In this document: positions 43,355 through 52,173 of the stretch, piece by piece | How positions within the stretch are numbered: the first letter of the stretch is position 1 | Layout of the letters: the number at the start of each line of letters is the position of its first letter | DNA from: a bacterium 210820-DFI.6.37 | GTDB taxonomy: Bacteria; Bacillota; Clostridia; Peptostreptococcales; Anaerovoracaceae | NCBI GenBank assembly: GCA_020558355.1 | Contig: JAJCKG010000005.1 | Span: forward strand, 62,001-126,000 | DNA: 64,000 nt | Direction of reading: 5' to 3' | Notes under the pieces: model-generated | Told to the model about the DNA's origin: nothing | What the model saw: the letters and a program-made list of their open reading frames with translations, nothing else | Database searches by the model: none | Position numbers and translations under genes: made by a program

Positions 43355-45514
43355 CTACGCCTCCTGGTCATAGACATAGGCGAAAGCCTTTGTTCTTCCT
43401 TCTTTTTTCATCAGGTAAACGCCGTGGATTTCCGGCGCGAATCCAGGGAAGCGGTTGATCCCCTCTTCCAGAATCTTAAAATACTCTACAGCCGGTCTGC
43501 TCCAGCGTTCTCCCGGTACCACGCAGAAAATGCCCGGCGGATACGGCAGCGCTCCTTCCAGCGCCACTTCTCCCTCAATATCTGACACTGCTACCATTTT
43601 CGCCTGATTGCGAATCAGAGCCACTCCCGCGTCGTACGGCGACATGGCCACTTCCGGGAAGGTTTCCTCGCGGAACAGCTCCCGCTGAAATTCCTTCGCG
43701 TTGCGCGCCTTATAGAAATCATGCATTTCCTGGCACAGATCCCGAATACCGACACCTCTGTAGCGTTCCTCATTATCCCAGTACAGATACGGCATTACCT
43801 GGCTTACCGGCGCGTTCTGACGCACCAGCTGCTCAAAGCGCATCAGCTGCGCTACCAGAGAATCCAGTTTTGGCTTGCTTTCCGCCGGAGTCATAAGGAA
43901 CAGGATGGAGTTAAAGTCGTTCTTTTCCGGAATGATCCGATTGTCCCGCAAAAAGCTGGCCAGGATCGTCGCCGGAATACCAAAATCTTCATACTCCCCG
44001 GTTTCCACATTGATTCCAGGCGTTGTCAGCATCAGCTTGTTCGGATCCAGGAAGTACTGATCCTGTCCATAGCCTTCAAAGGAGTGCCACTTTTCTCCCG
44101 GTATAAATTTGAAGAACTCAATGTTTTTAGAGATTTCTTCCGTGTCGTATTCCTCCCACGGCTTTCCGTTAACCGTAGGCGGTATGAAGGGCTTTAACAT
44201 AGTGCAATTTCTCAGTACCGATTTTCTCGCCTCGATTCCCATCTTCACACAATCATCCCACAGCTTTCTTCCGGAAGCCCGATCCTGCATTCTGGCGTTT
44301 ACATCCAGGGCCGCGAAGATGGGATAGAACGGGCTGGTACTGGAATGGGAGCGATAGGAATTGTTAAACCGCTTGTATCCCAGATACCGCTTTTGCCCCT
44401 TGATATGGGAATCCTTTTTATGTATGTAGGAGGACTGGGAAAATCCCGCCTGCTGCTTGTGTACAGACTGGGTAACAAAGATTCCCGGATCATCCGGCCC
44501 CAGCTCCAGCAGCAACGGGGAGCAGTCCCGCATCATAGGAATGAACTGTTCGTAGCCGACCCACGCGGAATCAAACAGGATATAATCGCACAGGTGCCCG
44601 ATCCGGTCTACCACCTGACGGGCATTGTAGATGGTTCCGTCATAAGTCCCCAGCTGGATGATTGCCAGACGGAAAGGACGCTCCTCCTTTGCTTTTTCCG
44701 GCGCGATCTTCGCGATCCGCTCCCTCAGATACGCCTCCTCAAAGCAGTGGTCATCGATTCCTCCAATAAAACCGAAGGGGTTTCTGGAGGCTTCCAGATA
44801 AACCGGCAGTCCTCCCGCCTGGACCAGGGCCGCGTCGTAGTTGGATTTATGATTGTTCCGGTCAAAAAGAACCAGGTCTCCCGGCGATACCAGAGCGGCT
44901 CCTACAATAATGTTGGATGTGCTGGTACCGTTCATTACAAAAAAGGTATTGTCTGAATTGAATACCTTTGCCGCGTTCTTCAGAGCGTCCTCGGCCGGTC
45001 CCTCGTGGATCAGCAGATCGCCCAGCGCGACGTCCGCGTTGCAGATATCAGAACGGAAGATGGTTTCTCCATAAAAATCATAGAGATACCGCCCTGCCGG
45101 ATGTTTTTTGAAATACTGGCCGCTCTGATGGCCCGGGCAGTTAAACTGCTGGTTCTTCAGATCGATATAATTGCTCAGGGTTTCGAAAAACGGAGGAAGC
45201 ACCCGCCACTCATACTGTTCGGCCGCGCTTTCGATTTCGTTGTCCACGATATCCTGATTCATCCCTTTTGTATAAACCCATCTGTAGATCTCCTCTTTAA
45301 TCTCCTCATCGATGTACTCTCTGTCCTCTGAGAAGACAAAAACCGGGACCTCAAACCGGGTCTCATAGATAGCCTTTATGATCTCTCTGTCTTTATCGGA
45401 TACTACCGCTGCCGCAATGTCTGTATAATCTGTGTCTTTCACATCAATCAGATGTCTCTTTGTAGTAAAGTATTGCCGTACGGATGGCGAATACGCGATT
45501 TTCAATGAACGCAT
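43355..45514 (-). CDS. Orn/Lys/Arg decarboxylase, PLP fold type I
   Basis: 719 residues: N-terminal wing domain (1-120), PLP domain with FFVMNGTSTSNIIVGAAL, FDSAWVGYEQF and SVHKQQAGFSQSSYIHKKDSHI (Schiff-base Lys), and a C-terminal domain. Converts one basic amino acid to a polyamine; the substrate cannot be fixed, arginine, ornithine or lysine all fit. Size is that of the inducible acid-resistance/polyamine enzymes. No antiporter is adjacent. A perfect TTGACA promoter lies upstream. Confidence 0.9.
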   Translation of the reverse strand: MRSLKIAYSPSVRQYFTTKRHLIDVKDTDYTDIAAAVVSDKDREIIKAIYETRFEVPVFVFSEDREYIDEEIKEEIYRWVYTKGMNQDIVDNEIESAAEQYEWRVLPPFFETLSNYIDLKNQQFNCPGHQSGQYFKKHPAGRYLYDFYGETIFRSDICNADVALGDLLIHEGPAEDALKNAAKVFNSDNTFFVMNGTSTSNIIVGAALVSPGDLVLFDRNNHKSNYDAALVQAGGLPVYLEASRNPFGFIGGIDDHCFEEAYLRERIAKIAPEKAKEERPFRLAIIQLGTYDGTIYNARQVVDRIGHLCDYILFDSAWVGYEQFIPMMRDCSPLLLELGPDDPGIFVTQSVHKQQAGFSQSSYIHKKDSHIKGQKRYLGYKRFNNSYRSHSSTSPFYPIFAALDVNARMQDRASGRKLWDDCVKMGIEARKSVLRNCTMLKPFIPPTVNGKPWEEYDTEEISKNIEFFKFIPGEKWHSFEGYGQDQYFLDPNKLMLTTPGINVETGEYEDFGIPATILASFLRDNRIIPEKNDFNSILFLMTPAESKPKLDSLVAQLMRFEQLVRQNAPVSQVMPYLYWDNEERYRGVGIRDLCQEMHDFYKARNAKEFQRELFREETFPEVAMSPYDAGVALIRNQAKMVAVSDIEGEVALEGALPYPPGIFCVVPGERWSRPAVEYFKILEEGINRFPGFAPEIHGVYLMKKEGRTKAFAYVYDQEA

Positions 45515-45570
45515 GCGTTTCCTCCTTTTCTGTAATATACCGCATTCCAGTAACTATTTTCCTATTTCAA

Positions 45571-45599
45571 AAGTTATCACGGGCAATTTATTCTGTCAA
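45571..45599 (-). promoter_or_regulatory. Promoter of the decarboxylase gene
   Basis: TTGACA (complement 45594-45599), 17-base spacer, TAACTT (complement 45571-45576); about 60 bases upstream of the start codon. Confidence 0.65.
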
Positions 45600-45695
45600 C
45601 ACACAATGACCCGGCTTTTTTGTGCCAGTGATTTTCTTTTTTCATGTTCCAGTGGCACGGAGCTGTGGCGGAAGGGGAAATTCCCGCGAAGCAGG

Positions 45696-45726
45696 AAAAA
45701 AGACCTCTGTTTCCAAAGGTCTCTTT
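45696..45726 (-). terminator. Terminator of the two-component operon
   Basis: AGACCT/AGGTCT stem with additional pairing, followed on the minus strand by TTTTTTCC. Confidence 0.75.
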
Positions 45727-45734
45727 CCACATTT

Positions 45735-47477
45735 TTATGAGTCAACTATCTTGTTTTCCTGTTCTTCATACGGATCCCCCGCGCCTTCTGTAAATCCTAT
45801 GTCCCCGGGCTTCAGGTCCTCAGGCTCATCTTCCAGATCGACTGCCGCGGGCTCGTCTTCCGCCGCGGCTGAAAGCATAACCTTTGCCTTGAAAAGATCC
45901 CCATCAATGGCGATATCGATCCCTCCGCCCATCAGCTTCATCAGATCCTTGGCAATCGCGAGCCCCAGTCCGCTTCCTTCTGTGGAACGGGATTCGTCTC
46001 CCCTCTTGAACCGCTCCATCAGCTCAGACGGGTTAATATTCAGGGACTGTCTGGAAATGTTTTTGATTTCCATAACAATCCGTTCCTTCGAGTCGGTCTT
46101 CTGGCTGGAAAAGCTGATGTATACTCTGGTGTGCTCCTGAGAATATTTGAGCACATTGCTGAGAAGGTTGGAAATGACCCGCCAAAGCAGCTGTCCATCC
46201 GCTTTGACAAAATACCTGGCCTCCGGAGCCTCAATGATAAAGTCCAGATTGGATTCTTCCACCCGCTCATTCAGCTCTCCCAATCCCTGATTCAGCAGGG
46301 AAAGCAGATCTACCCGGCTCATTCGCACTGGAATAGCGCCGCTGGAAGCCTTGGCCGCTTCAAAGAGATCCTCCGTCAGCTGCCGCAGCCGGTCCGTCTT
46401 CTGTTCCAGAATTTCCAGATATTCCGGCGCCCGCTCACTGTCCAGACCTTCGGTTTTGAGAAGGTCGATATATGTGACCATGGAGGTAAGGGGCGTTTTC
46501 AGATCGTGGGATACATTGGAAATCAGATCGGTCTTCATCCTCTGATTCCTCAGCTCATTCTGGACCGCAATGCTGGTAGCCTCTGAAATCCGGTTGATCC
46601 CCTCTGCCAGCTGTCCCAGCTCGTCCTCCCCCTGTACCGGGATTTTATAGCCCAGATTCCCATTGTTTACTTCTTCAATCCCCTTTTTAACCTCATCGTA
46701 TCGGTGTACCCATTTCGGCGCGAAGACCAGAATCATAATCAGCATAACCGGAGCCAGGAAAATGGTCGCGGATAACAGGCAGATCAGAACTGCCGCGATA
46801 ACCACCTTCCGCATAAGGCTTCCCCCCATATAGATCTCCCGGTACAGCTTATTGACGATCCATCCACAGATGGATTGTTCCAAAAAGCATCCGGCTTTTA
46901 TCTTCTTTATACAGGAAAGGATCAGCCCCAGTCCTAAAGAAGCAGCCCCTACTCCAAGCAGAACCGCCAAAACCACCTCAAAGGACAGCTCAAAGGAAGA
47001 CATGCTATAGCCCAGTCCGTAAACAGAGTTGATCACATTATCCACAAACTGCGTAAAGGCGGTGCCGCCCGCGAAAAAAATAACGCAGATGGCGGCCAGC
47101 TGAAACTCCGAGAAAATCCGGTCAAACCGATTGATTACGATAGCTCCGCTTTCATCCTTCTCACCAGTTGCTATTACCAGATAAATCAGCGCGATCAGAG
47201 CCAGAACGCCTGCAGCCACCGCAATAATGAGCCACAGCTTCATATGCTCGTTGATAACGCTCATCTGAGTCAGAAAGCCGGAGTCCTGGTCCCGCAGGAA
47301 CTCTTCAAAGCTTCCGTATCCGCTGCTTTCAAGAAAATATGGATCCATATACACCGAATACGAATTCAGGGTAGAAGCCCCCATAATTGCCACTACTGAA
47401 GTCAAAAAGCTGCATACACATATTACAAAAGCAACGATATAAAGCGGTTTTTTAGATTTTTTCAATTTTATACCCAA
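45735..47477 (-). CDS. Membrane sensor histidine kinase
   Basis: 580 residues. One N-terminal helix, an extracellular loop with a short Tyr-rich stretch, several helices up to about 260, HAMP (EVNNGNLGYKIPVQGEDELGQLAEG), HisKA (LISNVSHDLKTPLTSMVTYIDLL with the phospho-accepting His), HATPase (LLWRVISNLLSNVLKYSQ, DESRSTEGSGLGLAIAKDLM) and an unusual acidic tail of about 45 residues (EPAAVDLEDEPEDLKPGD). Signal unknown. Its start overlaps the response regulator stop by 26 bases. Confidence 0.92.
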   Translation of the reverse strand: MGIKLKKSKKPLYIVAFVICVCSFLTSVVAIMGASTLNSYSVYMDPYFLESSGYGSFEEFLRDQDSGFLTQMSVINEHMKLWLIIAVAAGVLALIALIYLVIATGEKDESGAIVINRFDRIFSEFQLAAICVIFFAGGTAFTQFVDNVINSVYGLGYSMSSFELSFEVVLAVLLGVGAASLGLGLILSCIKKIKAGCFLEQSICGWIVNKLYREIYMGGSLMRKVVIAAVLICLLSATIFLAPVMLIMILVFAPKWVHRYDEVKKGIEEVNNGNLGYKIPVQGEDELGQLAEGINRISEATSIAVQNELRNQRMKTDLISNVSHDLKTPLTSMVTYIDLLKTEGLDSERAPEYLEILEQKTDRLRQLTEDLFEAAKASSGAIPVRMSRVDLLSLLNQGLGELNERVEESNLDFIIEAPEARYFVKADGQLLWRVISNLLSNVLKYSQEHTRVYISFSSQKTDSKERIVMEIKNISRQSLNINPSELMERFKRGDESRSTEGSGLGLAIAKDLMKLMGGGIDIAIDGDLFKAKVMLSAAAEDEPAAVDLEDEPEDLKPGDIGFTEGAGDPYEEQENKIVDS

Positions 47478-48138
47478 TTCCCCACACCACCTTTAAATAC
47501 TTTGGATTTTTGGGATTGATCTCAATTTTTTCCCGAATCCTCCGAATATGTACAGCTACTGTATTTTCCGGATTGTAGGCCGGCTCTTTCCATACGGATT
47601 CATAGATCTGTTCCATGGAAAACACCCGTCCCGCATGCTGGGTCAAAAGCTTTAGAATCCCATACTCGATCGGCGTTACCGCAATGTTTTTTCCATCCAG
47701 CTCTACCGTTTTCTGCTCATCATCGATGACCAGCCCGCCGGTTTTGAACACGCCGGTCTTTTTTTCCATACTTCCCAGATTGACATACCGTCTCAGCTGT
47801 GATTTTACTCTGGCAATCAGCTCCAGCGGGTTAAAGGGCTTTGTAATATAATCATCGGCGCCTACATTGAGCCCTGTAATCTTGTCGTAATCCTCGGATT
47901 TCGCTGAAAGCATAATGATGGGAATATTCTTCTCCTGGCGGATTTTCATGGTAGCCTGCATCCCGTCCAGCTTTGGCATCATAATATCCATCAGAATGAG
48001 ATGAATATCCTCCTTGCCGGCGATCTCCAGCGCTTCCATCCCGTCATAAGCTTTAAACACCTGATACCCCTCGTTTCTCAGATAAATTTCGATTGCGTTT
48101 ACGATTTCTCTGTCATCATCACAGACTAAGATATTCAT
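47452..48138 (-). CDS. OmpR-family response regulator
   Basis: 228 residues; receiver with CDDDREIVNAIE, LILMDIMMPKLDG (phospho-Asp), IIMLSAKSE and TKPFNPLEL; winged helix C-terminus (VTPIEYGILKLLTQHAGRVFS, AVHIRRIREKIE). Partner of the adjacent kinase. Direct repeats upstream may be its own site. Confidence 0.94.
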   Translation of the reverse strand: MNILVCDDDREIVNAIEIYLRNEGYQVFKAYDGMEALEIAGKEDIHLILMDIMMPKLDGMQATMKIRQEKNIPIIMLSAKSEDYDKITGLNVGADDYITKPFNPLELIARVKSQLRRYVNLGSMEKKTGVFKTGGLVIDDEQKTVELDGKNIAVTPIEYGILKLLTQHAGRVFSMEQIYESVWKEPAYNPENTVAVHIRRIREKIEINPKNPKYLKVVWGIGYKIEKI

Positions 48139-48174
48139 GCTTGCTCCTTTCTGGTTACAGGTTTATCTTAAAGG

Positions 48175-48213
48175 CTATTTCTTAACAAAAGTCCCACCTG
48201 TTTCTTACAAAAT
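48175..48213 (-). promoter_or_regulatory. Direct repeats upstream of the response regulator gene
   Basis: Two nearly identical TTTTGTTAAGAAATAG and TTTTGTAAGAAACAG units on the minus strand, about 24 bases apart, within 75 bases of the start codon. OmpR-type regulators bind direct repeats; self-control is a reasonable guess. Confidence 0.4.
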
Positions 48214-48247
48214 TCTTAATGATGGTCCGGCTGTTTCCGCCCCCGCT

Positions 48248-48841
48248 TTACCGCACTTTAAACTCTACAGAAAACGCCTCCGCTATCTTCCCGCACTTTT
48301 CCACGGAAGCCTCCGGAACGCAGCCTACAACGCTGACCGCCACATGACTGACGTAACGCTTTACATCCTCAATGTAGTTCAGGATCGCTTCATACGCCTC
48401 CATGCCGAATTGGGACTGGCAAAGGGCCTGATAAGCTACAGGGTCCGCTTCGTTCAGGCTGATGGAGACCCGATCCACCAGACCCTCCAGCATTGGAGCG
48501 GTCCTTTTTCCATGAATGAGATCCGCCTGCCCGTTGGTATTGACCCGGACCTTCACCTTTGTGTTTTCCTTCAGGTATCGGCTCACTTCCAGAACCTCCG
48601 AAAGCCGTATCGTCGGTTCTCCATACCCGCAGAAGATCACTTCCTCATAATCCTCTACGGGCCATTTTTTCAATTCGTCAATAACCTCCTCCGTGGAAGG
48701 CTCTTTTTCCAGCCACAGGGAATCCGCGTTTCCCAGCCCGTCTGTCATCTGGCGCACGCAGAACGCGCATTTGTTGGTACACCGGTTGGTCATATTAATG
48801 TAAAGGCCGCTGCCGTAGGTATATACAATACTGCTGCTCAT
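48248..48841 (-). CDS. TatD-linked radical SAM protein
   Basis: 197 residues, radical SAM cluster motif CTNKCAFC within LYINMTNRCTNKCAFCVRQ, GYGEPTIRL and VRVNTNGQ. Matches the family of small radical SAM proteins found beside the TatD DNase; no tatD is in this window. Reaction unknown. Lies 22 bases after pgeF. Confidence 0.85.
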   Translation of the reverse strand: MSSSIVYTYGSGLYINMTNRCTNKCAFCVRQMTDGLGNADSLWLEKEPSTEEVIDELKKWPVEDYEEVIFCGYGEPTIRLSEVLEVSRYLKENTKVKVRVNTNGQADLIHGKRTAPMLEGLVDRVSISLNEADPVAYQALCQSQFGMEAYEAILNYIEDVKRYVSHVAVSVVGCVPEASVEKCGKIAEAFSVEFKVR

Positions 48842-48863
48842 TTTGTCCTCCTTTTTCCGCGGG

Positions 48864-49574
48864 CTATAACAAGCACAGGCCCGCTCCCATGCGAAGATAG
48901 GTTCCGCCTTCCCGCCTGTAGGAGCAGAAAAGCTCCGGCTCGCAGCAGGTGCAGTGCCCGCTGACGCCGATTTTATCCGGCCAAAGCCCCGCGTCTTTCA
49001 GCTGTCTTTGATTGATTCCTTTCAGGTCAATATAGTATTTTTCACCCTGTTTCTTTGCCATCCCGGAAGTAAAGTCCCAGGCGGTTCTGAATTCCTCATA
49101 GACCTCCGGCCCTGTTTCAAAGCAGCACTTACTGATGCCCGGGCCAATGTACGCGTAAATATCGCCGGCTTTGCTTCCATAATTCTCCATCATCAGACGG
49201 GCCGCCTTCGGAGCAATGCCCGCTGCCGTTCCCCGCCATCCGGCGTGAACCAGCCCGATAGCCTTCTTTTCCGGATCAAAAAACCAGACCGGAAGGCAGT
49301 CCGCGTGTACCGTAGTAAGAAGTACGCCTGGCACATTTGTAATCATGCCATCCGTACCGGGAAGCGTCACCGGTCCGTCTCCCTTCTCCCGTATAACCTG
49401 AATATGGTTTTTGTGGACCTGCTCCGGACAGATCCGCTGCATCCCAGCAAGACCCTGTTTTTCAAAAACGGCCTCATGGTAATAGGGACTGCCCTTACAG
49501 GCTCCGTATTTCGTAGAAAAGAAGCCTTTTACACCGGAAAACTCCGAGAAAATTTCCAGATATAACTGTTTCAT
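48864..49574 (-). CDS. pgeF: Peptidoglycan editing factor PgeF (YfiH/DUF152 family)
   Basis: About 236 residues from ATG 49574 with a GAGGGA site; a longer frame runs upstream but has no site. Family motifs: QVHKNHIQVI, TVHADCLPVWFFD, LVHAGWRGTAAGI, ISKCCFETGPEVYEEF, CTCCEPELFCSYRREGG; His and Cys form the metal site. Removes wrong stem peptides from cell-wall precursors in the family, or acts as a purine nucleoside phosphorylase in other members. Downstream radical SAM gene may be co-transcribed. Confidence 0.92.
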   Translation of the reverse strand: MKQLYLEIFSEFSGVKGFFSTKYGACKGSPYYHEAVFEKQGLAGMQRICPEQVHKNHIQVIREKGDGPVTLPGTDGMITNVPGVLLTTVHADCLPVWFFDPEKKAIGLVHAGWRGTAAGIAPKAARLMMENYGSKAGDIYAYIGPGISKCCFETGPEVYEEFRTAWDFTSGMAKKQGEKYYIDLKGINQRQLKDAGLWPDKIGVSGHCTCCEPELFCSYRREGGTYLRMGAGLCLL

Positions 49575-49638
49575 GTCTTTTTCCCTCTTTCTCTTGTCAG
49601 CTTGATTCGAAATTATTGTATCACAAACCTGGCCGCGC

Positions 49639-49724
49639 AAAAAGCAGGAGCCTGCCCGCGTTTTCGCTCCATTATACGCGTCCCTCTCGCGTAAATCGTA
49701 TCCCACGGCAGATTCCTGCTTTTT
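49639..49724 (-). terminator. Branched terminator-like structure after the acetolactate synthase gene
   Basis: Outer 11-bp stem AAAAGCAGGA with TCCTGCTTTT, a second CTGCC/GGCAG pairing, and an inner CGCG/CGCG arm; ends in a T run on the minus strand. It is longer and more branched than a simple terminator and includes a TATAAT that could serve pgeF. Confidence 0.5.
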
Positions 49725-49752
49725 CTCACCTTATTTATAAGCCTGTGAAAAG

Positions 49753-51552
49753 CTATTTTTCTTCGCTGTTTCTCTCCAGATTCCGCGCTTCCTGCTGCTG
49801 TGACAGCTGAGCCAGCTGGGCCGACAGCTTCATGTTTTCATCGTAATCCACCCTGCAGTCGATCAGCGCCGGTACGTCCTGCCGGAAGGCCTCTTCCAGA
49901 ATCGGAATCAGGTCATCCGCCTTTTCCACCCGGTATCCTTTTCCGCCCATGACTTCCGCCAGAGCTACAAAATCCGGGTTGGTAAAATCCGTATAGCAGG
50001 TCTTTCCAAAATGCTCCATCTGCTTCCACTTGATCAGGCCGTAGCCGCTGTCATTGAGGATCAGGGTAACAAAGTTGGTTCCAATGCGGGCGGCTGTCTC
50101 CAGCTCCTGCATATTCATCATAAATCCGCCGTCACCAGTTACAGCCAGCACTTTTTTATCTGGGTTCACCAGCTTGGCCGCTATGGCTCCCGGAATAGCG
50201 ATTCCCATGGAAGCAAACCCGTTGGAAATGATACAGGTGTTTGGCTTGTAGCAGTTGTAGTGTCTCGCAATCCACATTTTATGAGCGCCCACGTCGGATA
50301 CCAGAATATCCTCTTTTCCCATGACCTTCCGCACATCGTGAAGCACCCGCTGCGGCTTCATTGGGAAGGCGTCATCAAATTCATACTGATCGTGGTCCGC
50401 CTGAATCTTCGCTTTGATCTCCAACGCGTAATCCGGTTCTGTTTCCCGTTCCGAGCGGCGGAGGATCTCATAAAGAGAATCGGAGGTATCCCCTACAACC
50501 TGTACCTCCGGCTGATAACGCTTGTTGATATGAGCCGCCTGAGTTCCGATATGAATTACTTTGTGGTTATTCTCCGGATTCCACTTTCTCGGGAAACATT
50601 CTACGATATCGTAGCCGATGCCGATGATGGTGTCCGCTTCATCGAAAATCTGATTGATATAATCCCGCTGAGGAATACCGATGGTCCACATGGAATATGG
50701 ATTGTCAAAAGGAATAATCCCCTTTGCCATCATGGTGTTGGCAACCGGAATTCTCAGCTCTGTGGCAAACTCTGTAATTGCCTGAGCGGCTCCATCCCGC
50801 ACCGCGCTGTAGCCGGCCAGAATCAAAGGCCGCTTTGCCCGCGAAATTCTTCTCGCGGCCCGCTCGATGGACTGGAAAGACGCGATCCCCTTCTGCGGCG
50901 CTACTCTCCGCATCGGCACGCCCTGGGCCGGCATCTTGGCCACATTGTCCGGCAGGTCGATATGAACGGCTCCCGGCTTTTCCGATTCGGCATATTTGAA
51001 AGCGATCCGCACGATTTCCGGAACGGTATCCGGCCGCAGGATCTGTTTGGACTTCTTTGTGATAGGTTCAAAAACCTTTTCCAGATCAAGATACTGATGC
51101 GCGGTCAGGTGCATCCGGTCCGTGGCTACCTGCCCTGTAATGGCCAGCACCGGCGCCCCGTCCAGATTGGCGTCAGCTACGCCTGTAACCAGATTGGTGG
51201 CTCCCGGCCCCAGTGTGGAAAGACAGACCCCTGTCTTGCCGGTGAGCCGGCCGTAAACATCGGCCATAAAAGCGGCTCCCTGCTCATGCCTTGTTGTGAT
51301 AAACTCAATCGAAGATTTTTCGATCGCGTTCATGAGATCCAGGTTTTCTTCTCCCGGTATCCCGAATATGTATTTTACCCCTTCCTGTTCCAGACACTCC
51401 ACCAGCAGATCCGCTGTGGTCCGCTCAAAATCAGGAGGAGTATGCGGCGCTACTCCGCTCTCCTTTAAGATTTTCAGATAATGATCGATTTGCTGCTTTC
51501 TCTGCAGATCCTCTTCATTTCTCATGATTGTAAACAAGCCTCCCATTTTCAC
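49753..51552 (-). CDS. alsS: ThDP-dependent acetolactate synthase (catabolic type)
   Basis: Makes acetolactate from two pyruvates. 599 residues including about 40 extra at the N-terminus; start uncertain (GTG 51552, ATG 51546 or ATG 51525 all fit). ThDP domains: IFGIPGEENLDLMNAI, TTRHEQGAAFMADVYGRLTG (catalytic Glu), GDGGFMMNMQELETAARI (ThDP-Mg motif). No small subunit gene follows, and the sequence is closest to the catabolic AlsS/AlsS-like group, hence an acetoin/diacetyl role or pyruvate overflow is likely. Confidence 0.85.
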   Translation of the reverse strand: MKMGGLFTIMRNEEDLQRKQQIDHYLKILKESGVAPHTPPDFERTTADLLVECLEQEGVKYIFGIPGEENLDLMNAIEKSSIEFITTRHEQGAAFMADVYGRLTGKTGVCLSTLGPGATNLVTGVADANLDGAPVLAITGQVATDRMHLTAHQYLDLEKVFEPITKKSKQILRPDTVPEIVRIAFKYAESEKPGAVHIDLPDNVAKMPAQGVPMRRVAPQKGIASFQSIERAARRISRAKRPLILAGYSAVRDGAAQAITEFATELRIPVANTMMAKGIIPFDNPYSMWTIGIPQRDYINQIFDEADTIIGIGYDIVECFPRKWNPENNHKVIHIGTQAAHINKRYQPEVQVVGDTSDSLYEILRRSERETEPDYALEIKAKIQADHDQYEFDDAFPMKPQRVLHDVRKVMGKEDILVSDVGAHKMWIARHYNCYKPNTCIISNGFASMGIAIPGAIAAKLVNPDKKVLAVTGDGGFMMNMQELETAARIGTNFVTLILNDSGYGLIKWKQMEHFGKTCYTDFTNPDFVALAEVMGGKGYRVEKADDLIPILEEAFRQDVPALIDCRVDYDENMKLSAQLAQLSQQQEARNLERNSEEK

Positions 51553-51659
51553 TCTCTATTTTTGTATACAATAGACCTTTCGGCCTTCTCTAGTATGCGA
51601 CAGGTTCGGCTTTTTATCAAGGTTTTTTTGATGATTATTTATGTTTTTTTAGCCATACA

Positions 51660-52157
51660 TTATGGGATCGCCCAGAATCCCGTAAGTCCGCAGACAAGAC
51701 CGAATACGGCTCCCGCCGCTACATCCTTTGGGAAGTGTACCCCTCCCACGACCCGGAGCGCAGCCATGACCGCTCCCAAAACCAGCAGCGCCGCCCCTGC
51801 CGCCGGAAGAAAACGCAGGAAGGTCATGCCGATCATAAAGGCGGAAAACACATGACGGCTTGGAAAGGATTTTCCCTTTGTATTTTTAGGGACCGCGGGC
51901 GGGATGCCATAGACTTCATAGGGCCTTGGCGCGCAGTACAGATAGCGAAAGCAGCTGAGGATCACAAAGGAGATTCCCGGGACCAGCACGGCCCGGAGCA
52001 GCTCCGGATTTCTCTGTACCGCCAGATACCCCAAAAGAAACGGATAAGCGATATAGGATATTCTGGTCAGGATCTTATCGGCCGCGATGAGCGCCCCTCG
52101 CGCTTTTGGGCGCGCGTCAAAATACCCCATTCGTTTTTTATAAGTTTCTCTGCTCAT
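51660..52157 (-). CDS. PAP2-family membrane phosphatase
   Basis: 165 residues, four to five helices. Three PAP2 motifs: CAPRPYE, SFPSRHVFSAF and RVVGGVHFPKDV. Dephosphorylates lipid or polyprenyl diphosphates at the membrane. Sits 16 bases after the helicase gene. Confidence 0.92.
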   Translation of the reverse strand: MSRETYKKRMGYFDARPKARGALIAADKILTRISYIAYPFLLGYLAVQRNPELLRAVLVPGISFVILSCFRYLYCAPRPYEVYGIPPAVPKNTKGKSFPSRHVFSAFMIGMTFLRFLPAAGAALLVLGAVMAALRVVGGVHFPKDVAAGAVFGLVCGLTGFWAIP

Positions 52158-52173
52158 AGATATTCCCCGCCTC

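Noticed and set aside
50011..51468. 485-residue plus-strand frame opposite acetolactate synthase
   Set aside because: Shadow frame caused by codon bias of the real gene.
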